Below, one piece after another: positions 1 to 8,970 of a stretch of DNA of 64,000 bases; position 1 is the first letter of the stretch, and each line of letters begins with the position of its first letter. Under the pieces are notes generated by a model. It ran no database searches and was not told the DNA's origin. It worked only from the letters and a program-made list of their open reading frames with translations. A program made the position numbers and the translations under genes. This DNA comes from Alteripontixanthobacter sp. (GTDB taxonomy: Bacteria > Pseudomonadota > Alphaproteobacteria > Sphingomonadales > Sphingomonadaceae). The stretch covers positions 1,912,968-1,976,967 of the forward strand of contig JBDVPM010000008.1 in assembly GCA_039968605.1 (NCBI GenBank), read 5' to 3'.

Positions 1-921
1 CTGCCCAAGCTGGCGGTCAAGCCGGGCGAACTGACTCGCCGCTATATCGACGGCGAACGCGCGCGCTTCGTCTCGCCGATGGCACTGTTCCTGTTTTCGA
101 TCTTCCTGATGTTCGCCGTGTTCCAGTTAGCCGGCATCAGCACGCCCACCGATCTGGGATCGGACCGGACCCACGAAGTGGTCGCGCAGGCAAGACAGCA
201 GATCAGCACGATGCAGGAACGTCAGGGCGAGCTGGAATCGAGGATCGGGTCCGGGGAGCTTTCAGATGAGGATATCGGGGCGGCGCAGGCCGAATTGAAG
301 GAACTCGAAGATCAGATCTCTGCCGTGTCTGCCGCCGCAGCAGTGCCGGTTCTAAGGGAGCTGATTCAGGACCAAGAAGGGCAGCGTGCGGAGAGCGTAG
401 GCGCTGTCCCGGTGGTAAGCGACGGGAAAGGCGAGACCACCATCCCGCTGTCGGCGGATGACGACGCGCAGATGAAAACTGGCACCACCGATGTCGTATG
501 GCTCGACCAAGCGCTCGACAAGTGGCGCACAAATCCCGGCCTGATGCTCTACAAGCTGCAGACAAATTTCTACAAATTCAGCTGGTTGCTTATCCCGCTT
601 TCGATACCCTTCGTCTGGCTGCTGTTCGCGTGGAAGCGGCAGTTCAAGGCCTACGATCACGCCATATTCGTGACCTATTCGCTCGCCTTCATGAGCTTGT
701 TGATCCTCACGATCGTGCTGTCGGGACTGGCAGGGCTACCCCTATGGATCATAACCTTCGCCAGCATTTTGATCCCGCCGATCCACCTCTACAAGCAGCT
801 ACGCCGAGCCTACGGCCTTTCGCGCTTTTCCGCCTTCTGGCGACTCTGCATACTCAGCGTCTTCATTATCGTGATCCTGACGCTGTTCCTCCAGGCGCTG
901 CTATTTCTCGGAGCTTTCTGA
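1..921 (+). CDS. DUF3667 domain-containing membrane protein (5' partial)
   Basis: The reading frame is open from the first base of the window. Before the first internal ATG (79) it reads LPKLAVKPGELTRRYIDGER, followed by ARFVSP and then a hydrophobic segment. That is the usual join of the DUF3667 domain, a conserved proline/arginine-rich stretch leading into membrane helices, so the true start lies outside the window. The visible 306 codons hold one early membrane helix, a Gln/Glu-rich coiled-coil-like stretch of about 60 residues, and three to four C-terminal helices ending at a TGA. No catalytic motif is visible and the function of the family is unknown. It is convergent with ftsH, and a hairpin lies between the two. 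Confidence 0.75.
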   Translation: MPKLAVKPGELTRRYIDGERARFVSPMALFLFSIFLMFAVFQLAGISTPTDLGSDRTHEVVAQARQQISTMQERQGELESRIGSGELSDEDIGAAQAELKELEDQISAVSAAAAVPVLRELIQDQEGQRAESVGAVPVVSDGKGETTIPLSADDDAQMKTGTTDVVWLDQALDKWRTNPGLMLYKLQTNFYKFSWLLIPLSIPFVWLLFAWKRQFKAYDHAIFVTYSLAFMSLLILTIVLSGLAGLPLWIITFASILIPPIHLYKQLRRAYGLSRFSAFWRLCILSVFIIVILTLFLQALLFLGAF

Positions 922-933
922 CCCCATATTGAC

Positions 934-967
934 GAAGGGCGCGCTCCCATTTGGAAGCGCGCCCTTC
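934..967. terminator. Hairpin between convergent DUF3667 gene and ftsH
   Basis: A 12-base stem, GAAGGGCGCGCT (934-945) paired with AGCGCGCCCTTC (956-967), encloses a 10-base loop exactly between the two convergent stop codons (921 and 998). No strong T-run follows on either strand, so it is a plausible bidirectional terminator rather than a textbook one. Confidence 0.6.
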
Positions 968-997
968 TCACAAGTTCGCTAGATTGCCCGCGGGGTT

Positions 998-2953
998 CTA
1001 GGCTCCTTGCGGAGCCGCGCCCCCGTCGCTTTCGCCGCCGAACTTCTTGCCAGCTTTCGGAATAGCCGAGCCGTGCGAGGGTTGCACGGCGATCGGGCCG
1101 GTCGGTTCGTCCGGACGGTCGATCTTGCCTTCTTCCATCAGCTTGGTGATCTCGTCACCGGTCAGCGTTTCGTATTCCAGCATGGCCAGCGCGATCAGAT
1201 GAAGCTTGTCTTCCTGATCCTTGAGCACATCGGTGGCGCGCTTATGCGCATCTTCCACCAGGCGGCGGATTTCCGCGTCGATCATCTTGTTGGTCTCGGC
1301 CCCGCCCATTGTGCGGCTGGACTGTCCCATGCCGAGATAGCCTTCCTGCTGTTCTTCATACATCAATGGACCGGCGGCTTCGCTCATGCCCCATTTGGTG
1401 ACCATGTTGCGCGCCAGATCGGTGGCGTACTGGATGTCCGAAGACGCACCGGACGAGACCTTGTCGTGTCCGAAGATGATTTCCTCGGCCACGCGGCCGC
1501 CCATGGCGACCGCCAGGTTCGCGTGCATCTTGTCGCGGTGATAGGAATAATTATCCCGCTCCGGCAGGCGCATCACCATGCCCAGCGCGCGGCCGCGCGG
1601 GATGATCGTGGCCTTGTGGATCGGGTCCGATGCTTCCTCGTTGATCGAGACGAGCGCGTGGCCCGCCTCGTGATAGGCGGTCATCTTCTTCTCGTCGTCG
1701 GTCATGACCATGGAGCGGCGTTCGGCGCCCATCATCACCTTGTCCTTGGCATCCTCGAACTCCGCCATGGCGACCAGGCGCTTCTTGCGCCGCGCGGCCA
1801 GCAGTGCGGCTTCGTTGACGAGGTTGGCGAGATCCGCGCCGGAGAAACCGGGAGTGCCGCGCGCAATGGTGCGCGGGTTCACATCGGGCGCCAGCGGAAC
1901 TTTCTTCATGTGGACCGCGAGGATCTTCTCGCGCCCATCGATATCGGGCACCGGCACCACCACCTGACGATCGAAACGGCCCGGGCGCAGCAAGGCGGGG
2001 TCGAGCACATCGGGGCGGTTGGTGGCCGCGATGATGATGATACCTTCATTGGCCTCGAACCCATCCATTTCGACGAGCAGCTGGTTGAGCGTCTGTTCGC
2101 GCTCATCGTTGGAATTGCCAAGGCCGGAACCACGATGGCGACCCACCGCATCGATCTCGTCGATAAACACGATACAAGGCGCGTTTTTCTTCGCCTGTTC
2201 GAACATATCGCGCACACGGCTTGCCCCGACGCCAACGAACATTTCGACGAAATCGGAGCCCGAAATGGTGAAGAACGGCACACCCGCCTCCCCCGCAATC
2301 GCGCGGGCCAGCAGTGTCTTACCGGTACCGGGAGAACCGACCAGCAACGCGCCCTTGGGGATTTGCCCGCCCAGCTTGCTGAAACGGTTCGGGTCCTTGA
2401 GGAACTCGACGATTTCCTCCAGCTCCTCGCGCGCCTCGTCGATGCCTGCGACATCTTCGAAAGTCACCTTACCCTGCCGCTCCGTCAGCAGCTTGGCCTT
2501 GGATTTGCCGAAGCCCATCGCGCCGCCCGCACCTCCGCCCTTCTGCATCTGACGCAGTGCGAAAATGGCGATGCCGAGGATGAGCAGGAACGGCAGCGAC
2601 TGGGCCAGGATGATCAGCCACAGGCTCTGCTGTTCGGGCATCTTGCCCGCATATTCGACGCTGTTTTCTTCCAGCAGATTGGTCAGCTGGTCGTCATTGC
2701 TGACCGGAACGGTCGAAAAGGTTTCGCCATTTTCCAGCTTGCCGGTGATCCGGTCCGGCGCGATTCCCACGCTTTCGACTTGCCCCGCCTCGACCTGGCT
2801 GCGGAATTCGGAATAGCCCAGCTCCTGCCCGACAGGCTCGCTCGCGCCGCCGAACATCGACACTGCCAGCAGCAGCGCGAGAAACACCCCGCCCCACACC
2901 AGCAGCGATTTGACCCACGGGTTGGGGCCTTCGGGTTCCTTGTTCTCGTCCAT
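998..2953 (-). CDS. ftsH: ATP-dependent zinc metalloprotease FtsH
   Basis: A membrane-anchored AAA+ protease that degrades misfolded and short-lived membrane and cytosolic proteins as a hexamer. The 651 residues show the full family order: transmembrane helix about 17-35, a periplasmic domain, a second helix about 111-134, Walker A GSPGTGKT (206-213), Walker B IVFIDEID (261-268), the second region of homology around 311-330, the zinc motif HEAGH (428-432), and the third metal ligand in SGASSD near D506. The length matches the family. The ATG at 2953 is preferred because the conserved N-terminal helix follows it directly. It stands alone, convergent with the DUF3667 gene, with 259 bp upstream before the next gene. 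Confidence 0.98.
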   Translation of the reverse strand: MDENKEPEGPNPWVKSLLVWGGVFLALLLAVSMFGGASEPVGQELGYSEFRSQVEAGQVESVGIAPDRITGKLENGETFSTVPVSNDDQLTNLLEENSVEYAGKMPEQQSLWLIILAQSLPFLLILGIAIFALRQMQKGGGAGGAMGFGKSKAKLLTERQGKVTFEDVAGIDEAREELEEIVEFLKDPNRFSKLGGQIPKGALLVGSPGTGKTLLARAIAGEAGVPFFTISGSDFVEMFVGVGASRVRDMFEQAKKNAPCIVFIDEIDAVGRHRGSGLGNSNDEREQTLNQLLVEMDGFEANEGIIIIAATNRPDVLDPALLRPGRFDRQVVVPVPDIDGREKILAVHMKKVPLAPDVNPRTIARGTPGFSGADLANLVNEAALLAARRKKRLVAMAEFEDAKDKVMMGAERRSMVMTDDEKKMTAYHEAGHALVSINEEASDPIHKATIIPRGRALGMVMRLPERDNYSYHRDKMHANLAVAMGGRVAEEIIFGHDKVSSGASSDIQYATDLARNMVTKWGMSEAAGPLMYEEQQEGYLGMGQSSRTMGGAETNKMIDAEIRRLVEDAHKRATDVLKDQEDKLHLIALAMLEYETLTGDEITKLMEEGKIDRPDEPTGPIAVQPSHGSAIPKAGKKFGGESDGGAAPQGA

Positions 2954-2983
2954 TTGAGGCTTTCCGGTCCTTTGTTACCTGCA

Positions 2984-3012
2984 TAATGTAGGCGCGGACG
3001 GGTGAATGGCAA
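2984..3012 (-). promoter_or_regulatory. Candidate sigma-70-like promoter of ftsH
   Basis: On the minus strand a TTGCCA hexamer (3012-3007) is followed, 16-18 bases on, by TACATT/CATTAT (about 2990-2983), about 30 bases upstream of the ftsH ATG. The match to consensus is partial and there is no independent support. The rest of the 259-base gap up to 3212 shows nothing I can name. Confidence 0.3.
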
Positions 3013-3212
3013 GTTGACGCAGCCACCCTATTTCACCTCCGCGCAAGCCGCTGCATAAGTAGTGAAGACCAAATCGACCGCGCCAGCGAGACGGTGCGCA
3101 TCGCGCTCGGGATCGGTCGTCGATACAGAACGCCGTTCTTGAGCGGCGCTACATTGCAGTTGGTAGGGAGCAAACCAATCCTATCGAGAAGCGGCCAAGC
3201 CAAGTCCTGCGA

Positions 3213-4202
3213 TCAACCCACCAGCCGGTCGATCAACCAGTACGCCCCGGTAATCCCGATGGCGTAGCTCGCCAGTTTAAGCGCAGGCGCATCGGCTTTG
3301 GGAGCCAACCGCATGACCAGCCAGCGGAGCGCCAACACCCCGGCGACCACCAGCAATTGCCCCGCCTCCACCCCGATATTGAACGCCAGCAGCGCCTGCC
3401 ACACCTCGCCCTCAGGCAGCCCGATTTCGCGCAGCGCTCCGGCAAAGCCGAAACCGTGGATCAGCCCGAAGCCGAATGCGACCGCCCAGGGGTAGCGGAT
3501 GGTCAGGCTTGCCTCCCTGCGCCGGGCGATCTCCACCGCCAGCAGCACGATCGACAGCGCGATAACAGCCTCCACCGCGCGGCCCGGAAGCCCGACCAGT
3601 CCCAATGTGGTGCCCGCCAGCGTGATCGAGTGCGCCGCAGTGAACGCCGTTACCGCCCAAGCCACCGCCCTCCAACGCGCCACCAGCAGGACTAACGCGA
3701 TCACGAACAGCAAATGGTCCCAGCCCTCCAGAATATGCTCTACTCCCAGGGCGATATAGCTGCGCCATACCGGCGGCCGCTCGGATGAGGCGGCCAAGCG
3801 AGCGGCGGGCTGACTCGCGGTCAGGCGGAATGTCTGTGCCGCCTCTGCCAGCGGCACGATCCGCGCGATCACTTCGCCATTTTCAAGCAATGCGGCGGCA
3901 TCGAGCGGCTGTCCGACCAGCGAACCATTGCACTCCAATTCGACGCTGCCCAGCACCGCACCGGGCACGGTCCGGCGGCGGATCGGTCCCGCAGCCTTGC
4001 AATTATCCGGCAGTCCCGGCGCAATTTGCGGCGGCGGTCCCTGCTGCGCCAGCGTGTGTTTCCAGCCCAGCGACCACACGCCCTCGGTGCGCTCGGCTAG
4101 CTCGATATAGCCGGGGCGCAGCTCGTCGGCGCGGGCATTGTTCGGCCCGAACATCAACAGCGCGGCCGATAGGGCAGTTAGCAGGACGAGCCAGCGGATC
4201 AT
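3213..4202 (-). CDS. HupE/UreJ family membrane protein
   Basis: A protein of 329 residues with an N-terminal signal peptide ending near ARADE. A periplasmic stretch of roughly 120 residues follows, then a C-terminal membrane domain of about six helices. The membrane domain carries HILEGWDHLLFV and later HGFGFAGAL, the His/Asp-containing motifs typical of the HupE/UreJ_2 family. Members of the wider HupE/UreJ family move nickel or cobalt; for this longer variant with a periplasmic domain the substrate is not established. It is the last gene of a three-gene operon: its ATG (4202) overlaps the stop of the PpiC-like gene by four bases. Confidence 0.85.
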   Translation of the reverse strand: MIRWLVLLTALSAALLMFGPNNARADELRPGYIELAERTEGVWSLGWKHTLAQQGPPPQIAPGLPDNCKAAGPIRRRTVPGAVLGSVELECNGSLVGQPLDAAALLENGEVIARIVPLAEAAQTFRLTASQPAARLAASSERPPVWRSYIALGVEHILEGWDHLLFVIALVLLVARWRAVAWAVTAFTAAHSITLAGTTLGLVGLPGRAVEAVIALSIVLLAVEIARRREASLTIRYPWAVAFGFGLIHGFGFAGALREIGLPEGEVWQALLAFNIGVEAGQLLVVAGVLALRWLVMRLAPKADAPALKLASYAIGITGAYWLIDRLVG

Positions 4203-4990
4203 TTCTCGAGCGTCACCGTATACGCCTCGCGCAGTACGCCGTAAGCGTCATCGCGCCGATTGGCCCCGGTTCGGAAGCGCCAATCAGCAAGCACGCGGGT
4301 GCGGATCGGCTCCAGTTCCGCCGCATCGGTGTCGCGCGCAGTCAGACGCACCGCGTGCCAGCCAAAACCCGACGGTATCGGCCCCTGCCACGCGCCATCG
4401 GCAGCGAGCGCCGTCAATTCCTCGGCAAATTGCCGCCCGAAGCGCGCCTCGACCTGCGCCTTGGGAAGCGCATCGACGGAGCGTGGCAGGCTGATGTCGC
4501 CGCCTTGCGGCTCTACCTCGGAATCGAGCGCTTCCAACACATCGGCTTCGCTTTCGAACCATGCCTGCTGAAAACTCACCCGGTATTCGGGCAAGAACCG
4601 TTGTGGATTGTCCTCCAGCCATTCCTGAAGCACCGCATCTCCCGGATCGGCCAGCTCGGTCCGGCTGCTTGCCAGCGCCTCCATCTTCTGCGCCAGACGC
4701 TGGCGGAGCACGGCATCGTCCTGGTCCAGCCCCAGCCGCAGCGCCTCGCGGTAAAGCACCTCCTGCCGCACCCACCGCTCCACCAGCCGATCGAGCTCGG
4801 CATCGGTCGGCGGGCGCTGCATGGTGCGCTGGAATTGCAGCGCGATCTGCGCTTGTTGCTCGCGGCTGACGGTGATCTCGCGGCTGGCCGGATCGACCGG
4901 CTGTCCAATCCACGCGAACACCGCGAAAATCGCAGCCCCGCCGATCAGGAAATGGACCAGCGGCTCGCGAGTCCAAGCCGGCAGGTTCAT
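4199..4990 (-). CDS. Membrane-anchored PpiC/parvulin-like peptidylprolyl isomerase
   Basis: A protein of 263 residues with one N-terminal membrane anchor (residues about 8-25) and a soluble, probably periplasmic, rotamase-like region. An alpha-helical SurA/PrsA-like segment (RLVERWVRQEVLYREALRLG) precedes the rotamase part. The open frame extends upstream to 5125, but that part is the Arg/Pro-rich shadow of the neighbour. The ATG at 4990 gives a normal anchor and sits 10 bases after the stop of the DUF3604 gene. Tight coupling to the genes on both sides suggests it folds, or works with, one of these exported proteins; that is inference. Confidence 0.8.
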   Translation of the reverse strand: MNLPAWTREPLVHFLIGGAAIFAVFAWIGQPVDPASREITVSREQQAQIALQFQRTMQRPPTDAELDRLVERWVRQEVLYREALRLGLDQDDAVLRQRLAQKMEALASSRTELADPGDAVLQEWLEDNPQRFLPEYRVSFQQAWFESEADVLEALDSEVEPQGGDISLPRSVDALPKAQVEARFGRQFAEELTALAADGAWQGPIPSGFGWHAVRLTARDTDAAELEPIRTRVLADWRFRTGANRRDDAYGVLREAYTVTLEK

Positions 4991-5000
4991 GGCGCCGGGA

Positions 5001-6929
5001 TCATCCTTCGTCGGAACGGGTCTGGGCCGGCGGCGCGATCCATATGGGCGAGCTATAGGCCCGCTCCTGCGCGACCATCTCGGCCATGATCTCGTCGGAC
5101 AGCGAGAACCCGTATTCGGCGGCATCGTAAAGCACCCAGCGCGGAGTCGGGATTTCCAGCACGCGCACGTAATAGAATGCGCGCTGGCCGGGGCGATAAT
5201 CGGGATCCGTCCAGGCCGTGCGCAACTGCGCCGCGCCGATCGTGTTTTCGTAAGTCGCGGTTTTGCGGTTCACCGTATCGCCGACCGGAGCCAGCTTGCC
5301 GCCGTCCATCCGGCGCGTATCCGCATCGCTCCAAGCAATATCGAATACCCGTTCCTGCATCGCGCCATTGCCATCGATCCAGCCTTTGACGATCTGCACC
5401 CGGTCCAGATTGGCCCCGTCGGGATCCTTCAATGCCTCGACCAGGAATGTCGGCGCCGTGCCGCTTTCCTCCAAGACGCCGCCCATCGGCACGCCGCGAT
5501 CGTAGCCTGCGCGGACCCACTCTCCACCAAAATCGTTCTCTGCAAAATCGAACCCGCCGAACAGCCGCACCTGCATGCGCGGCCCGGTTGTGGCATAGAC
5601 CTCGCGCCGCGCAAACGCGTCGAAAATCTCCGCGCGCGTATTGCCCCGCGCCCAGGCCGCAGCATAGCCGCCGGCAAGGTAATGCCAGCCGAAGCGCCCG
5701 AACCGCGTGCCGAGATTCTGCGGCTCCAACGCCCGGCCACGGCGTTTTTCGTTGCCGCTATGCTTGCCGAAGAAATTGTCCTCGTCCCCGGTGGCGAGCG
5801 AGGTGTGGCTATCGGTCGAACCGATCAGTCCGAAGCGGTATGGATTGACCCCCAGCTGCTCCTCGAGCGACAGTCCGCGCTTCAATGCTTCGCGCACGTA
5901 ATTACCCGGGCGCATATCGTCTGTGGTTTTGATGGTGAGCGGCAGATTGCCCAGCTCCCAACCGGTCACGCCGAAATCGGCAAACTCGTCATTGGGCGAC
6001 AGGAAGGGGTGCGTTTCGCTGTCACCCTTGATCTGCGTGGCCTCCACCACCGGCTCGTATTTCGCGCGCATGGCGGCATATTCCGCCGTGATCGGATCGC
6101 CATTGCTGTCCGTCATGGCGAACATCAGCCCGCCCGAAAGATTGGAATTGTGCGGGATCGCCAGCGCCTGCCCGCCGGTCGCCTCGCCATAGGCTTCCAG
6201 ATAGTCCCACAGCCCCTCCGGCGTGGTGGTCAGGCCGGGATAGGGCAGGACCTGCTTGGTCCGGTCCGACCCATCGCGAAACATCACAACGCGGTGAAGA
6301 TTATTGCCATCCGGCATCAAGGAATATTCAAACCCGGCAATCGCTGTGAAAACGCCCGGCTCGTTGAATTTGTCGAGCGTATCGAGATGTTCGCTCCAGA
6401 TTTCGCGCGTGGTTTCCTCGTTTCGCTCCGGGTCGCGCATGGCCTCGGGCAAATTCCCGTTTGCCGCCGCCGTAATCAACTCGCCAATCGCGCGCTGGGA
6501 TTGTTCAGGTGATTCGTGCATCATATCGTACCAGCGCAGCATGGTATCATCGCCCATCGCCACCACGCCGATACGCGGCGCATCGTAAAGGCGGCGGGTC
6601 GCGCCGAGCCCGTCCGAATGGTCCGCAATGACGAGAAAATCGAGCGGACGAGCGAGCTTGCCTTCCATCCCGGTTGTGGCGGTGACGGCTTCACCGCGCG
6701 CAAATCGCAGCGCCTCTTCGGGGCCAAGCCTTGTGCCGAACCCGAACGCATCGACCGAATTATCGGTGTGGAGATGGGTATCGCCCCAGAACACCTGCTC
6801 GGGATAGTCGGTCAGCGCGATCGTGTCGCTGCCATCGCCGCTGGCCGCAGCCGTTACGCCATCGTCGCACCCGCCAAGCAGCATTGCCAGACCGAGCGCC
6901 GCAGCGCTCGCCATGATCCGGTTTCTCAA
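5001..6929 (-). CDS. DUF3604 domain-containing lipoprotein
   Basis: A protein of 642 residues starting with a lipoprotein signal peptide whose lipobox LGGC places the acylated cysteine at residue 21. The rest is a full-length DUF3604 domain, with FWGDTHLHTDNS near residue 50 and FLVIADHSDGLG near 100. These His/Asp-rich motifs resemble the metal sites of PHP-type phosphoesterases, and a further GSTDSHTSL motif lies in the middle. A metal-dependent hydrolase anchored in the envelope is therefore likely; no substrate is known to me. It is the first gene of the operon continuing into the PpiC-like and HupE-like genes. Confidence 0.85.
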   Translation of the reverse strand: MRNRIMASAAALGLAMLLGGCDDGVTAAASGDGSDTIALTDYPEQVFWGDTHLHTDNSVDAFGFGTRLGPEEALRFARGEAVTATTGMEGKLARPLDFLVIADHSDGLGATRRLYDAPRIGVVAMGDDTMLRWYDMMHESPEQSQRAIGELITAAANGNLPEAMRDPERNEETTREIWSEHLDTLDKFNEPGVFTAIAGFEYSLMPDGNNLHRVVMFRDGSDRTKQVLPYPGLTTTPEGLWDYLEAYGEATGGQALAIPHNSNLSGGLMFAMTDSNGDPITAEYAAMRAKYEPVVEATQIKGDSETHPFLSPNDEFADFGVTGWELGNLPLTIKTTDDMRPGNYVREALKRGLSLEEQLGVNPYRFGLIGSTDSHTSLATGDEDNFFGKHSGNEKRRGRALEPQNLGTRFGRFGWHYLAGGYAAAWARGNTRAEIFDAFARREVYATTGPRMQVRLFGGFDFAENDFGGEWVRAGYDRGVPMGGVLEESGTAPTFLVEALKDPDGANLDRVQIVKGWIDGNGAMQERVFDIAWSDADTRRMDGGKLAPVGDTVNRKTATYENTIGAAQLRTAWTDPDYRPGQRAFYYVRVLEIPTPRWVLYDAAEYGFSLSDEIMAEMVAQERAYSSPIWIAPPAQTRSDEG

Positions 6930-6986
6930 AAGCCCTCTCCCAATTCCCTGGCAGGGACGTTGCGGCAGGGTTACGCCTTCGTCAAG

Positions 6987-7595
6987 CTACCCCGCGCCGC
7001 TGCTCTGCCCGAACAACGTATATCCGGTTATCACGACAGCGATCGATGCGCCCATCGAGAGCAGCATCAGCAACCCGTCGCGCACAATCAGAGCCAGGCC
7101 CATCAGGGCAATTACCAGCATCGGCCCGGCGCTGGCGAACGGCACGAGCTCGAGCGGGGGCACCGTGATTGCCAGCGCAATGACCGCCAATGCCATCGCC
7201 TTGAGCCATGGCCCGCGAGCGAAACCTTTCATCCGGCCCTTGGCGAGGGAGTCGAGCATGGTGGCCACACGGTCCAGCTTGCCGATGGCGCCGTGCAGCT
7301 TCTTGCCGGATATCGATCGCTTTTCGACGAAACGCGGCATCCATATATGTTCGCGGCCGAACAGCATCTGCAGCGCGACCAGCGCGACGATTGCCGCAAG
7401 CACACTCGGCACGCCGGGAACAGCGCCTGCCGGGCTTATCTCCAGCAAAGCGGGAATGATCAGGAACGGCCCGTAGCTGCGCCCGCCAAACATATCGAGC
7501 GCATCGCCGATGCTGACATCGTGTTGCTCTACCGCAAGCTCGTCCAGGTCCTCCACGATCTCATGGATCGAATGAGGATCCTTGTGTTCGGTCAC
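6987..7595 (-). CDS. ExoD family membrane protein
   Basis: A protein of 202 residues with three to four hydrophobic segments and the family's opening pattern ([13 protein letters not shown], then [12 protein letters not shown]). ExoD proteins were first linked to exopolysaccharide synthesis and alkali tolerance in rhizobia; the biochemical role is unclear. The frame is open to 7640, but I place the start at GTG 7595. It overlaps the stop of the MaoC gene in a GTGA junction, and the residues before it are Arg/Pro-rich without family resemblance. It is probably translated as the second gene of a two-gene unit. Confidence 0.8.
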   Translation of the reverse strand: MTEHKDPHSIHEIVEDLDELAVEQHDVSIGDALDMFGGRSYGPFLIIPALLEISPAGAVPGVPSVLAAIVALVALQMLFGREHIWMPRFVEKRSISGKKLHGAIGKLDRVATMLDSLAKGRMKGFARGPWLKAMALAVIALAITVPPLELVPFASAGPMLVIALMGLALIVRDGLLMLLSMGASIAVVITGYTLFGQSSGAG

Positions 7596-8047
7596 GCGGC
7601 AGGTTTGCGGTGCAGCAAGGCGGACCGCAGGCAGCTGCACACCACCGCGTCTTTCTGGTTGAGCATCTCGTGCTTCCAGGTGACGATCCCGGCATTAGGA
7701 CGTGATTTGCTCTCCCGCAGCGCGGTCACTTCGCTGGTCGCGCGCAGCGTATCGCCGATTGCGACGGGCGCGGGCATGACGACATCGGTATAGCCCAGAT
7801 TGGCGACCAACGTGCCCAGCGTCGTGTCGCCCACGCTCACCCCGACCATCAGGCTGAAGGTGAAAGTGCCGTTGACCAGGATCTGGCCGAACTCGCTCGC
7901 CCTGGCCGCCTCCGCATCCAGATGCAGGGGCTGCGGATTATGCGTCATGGTAGTAAAAAGGAGATTGTCGGTCTCCGTCACCGTGCGCCTGATATCGTGC
8001 TCGATCCGGTCGCCAACCTGCCATTCGTCGAAATATTTTCCTGCCAT
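7592..8047 (-). CDS. MaoC family dehydratase
   Basis: A single hot-dog-fold protein of 151 residues. It carries the hydratase-2-like motif [10 protein letters not shown] in the position where (R)-enoyl-CoA hydratases have GDxNPxH. The aspartate of that motif is changed here, as in the mesaconyl-CoA-hydratase-like branch of the family. It probably adds water to a CoA-bound unsaturated acid in the cytoplasm; the actual substrate is unknown. The 61-base gap to the divergent methyltransferase gene must hold both promoters. It lies close to the beta-oxidation genes but on the opposite side of the methyltransferase. Confidence 0.85.
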   Translation of the reverse strand: MAGKYFDEWQVGDRIEHDIRRTVTETDNLLFTTMTHNPQPLHLDAEAARASEFGQILVNGTFTFSLMVGVSVGDTTLGTLVANLGYTDVVMPAPVAIGDTLRATSEVTALRESKSRPNAGIVTWKHEMLNQKDAVVCSCLRSALLHRKPAA

Positions 8048-8108
8048 GCGGGCGGCTTAGCGCAAGCGCGCGCTTGTCGCCAACCCGCGCTGTGATAAAC
8101 CCCTCGCC

Positions 8109-8948
8109 ATGAGTAAATCAGTTACCCGATCCGCAGAAGCGCCCATGCGCGAGAAATTATCGAAAACGCGCGCGCTGCTGAAAGCCGCGGCGGGGGCCGA
8201 AACCGGCTTTTTCGCTCAATATGCCTATATGGGCAGCGTGACGCCGGTGCGGGAATATCCGGCCATTTTGCGCGCTTGCGATGCCGGCAAGCCTGACGAT
8301 CTTCTCGCGGTGCTGGAAGCGGAGAAAGAAACCATCGCCGCCGATCCGTTCTGGCGCGAAGGTACGTCGCATCTGGGCGCGGTCGATGCGCTGGTGGACT
8401 ATGCCGCAGTGCGCCATGCGAAGCCCGAAAACATCCTCGAGATCGGCTCGGGCCGCTCGACCCAGGTGCTGGCCCGGGGGATCGCCGCAAACGGGCGCGG
8501 TGCGATCACCTGTATCGATCCGGCTCCGCGCCTTTCGATCGACGATCTGCCGGTCACGTTTGAGCGCCGCGTGCTGGCGGAAAGCGATGTGGCCTTCGCC
8601 AAGGGACTGGCGGCGAATGACATTTTGTTCGTCGATTCCAGCCACATCCTCCAGCCCGGCACCGATGTCGATATCGAGTTCAACATCATGTTCCCCGAAC
8701 TCGCCCCCGGCGTGCTGGTCCATGTCCACGATATCTTTCTGCCGTGGAGCTATCCACAGCGTTGGTCAGGGCGAAACTGGAACGAGGCGAGCGGCCTCGC
8801 ACCGTGGATCGCCTCCGGCGCGTTCGAAGTGGTGTTCGCAACGCATTACATGCTCACCGCGCATACCGAGACTATGCGCAGCGTGATGCCGGCACACGCA
8901 CCGGTCGAACCATTCGGCGGCGGCAGTTTCTGGCTGCGTAAGACCTAA
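8109..8948 (+). CDS. Class I SAM-dependent methyltransferase
   Basis: A protein of 279 residues with the SAM-binding signature NILEIGSGRSTQVLARGI near residue 114 and an acidic motif at the end of strand 2 (ITCIDPAP). It also has DILFVDSSH, as in the Methyltransf_24 type of small-molecule methyltransferases. No substrate can be read from the sequence. It is transcribed alone, divergent from the MaoC/ExoD pair and convergent with the acyl-CoA dehydrogenase at 8971. Confidence 0.8.
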   Translation: MSKSVTRSAEAPMREKLSKTRALLKAAAGAETGFFAQYAYMGSVTPVREYPAILRACDAGKPDDLLAVLEAEKETIAADPFWREGTSHLGAVDALVDYAAVRHAKPENILEIGSGRSTQVLARGIAANGRGAITCIDPAPRLSIDDLPVTFERRVLAESDVAFAKGLAANDILFVDSSHILQPGTDVDIEFNIMFPELAPGVLVHVHDIFLPWSYPQRWSGRNWNEASGLAPWIASGAFEVVFATHYMLTAHTETMRSVMPAHAPVEPFGGGSFWLRKT

Positions 8949-8970
8949 CGCCTGCTCGCCGCCAGCACGC

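Noticed and set aside
1007-2986. 659-codon open frame antisense to ftsH
   Set aside because: It mirrors the ftsH coding strand in a GC-rich genome. The His/Arg/Asp-rich translation has no family features and ftsH is beyond doubt.
3013-3212. Possible small gene or RNA between ftsH and the HupE-like gene
   Set aside because: No open frame with a ribosome binding site and no tRNA-like fold is visible. It is most simply the ftsH upstream region.
4821-6512. 563-codon plus-strand frame opposite the DUF3604 gene
   Set aside because: It is antisense to a gene with a clear lipobox and metal motifs, and has no domain of its own.
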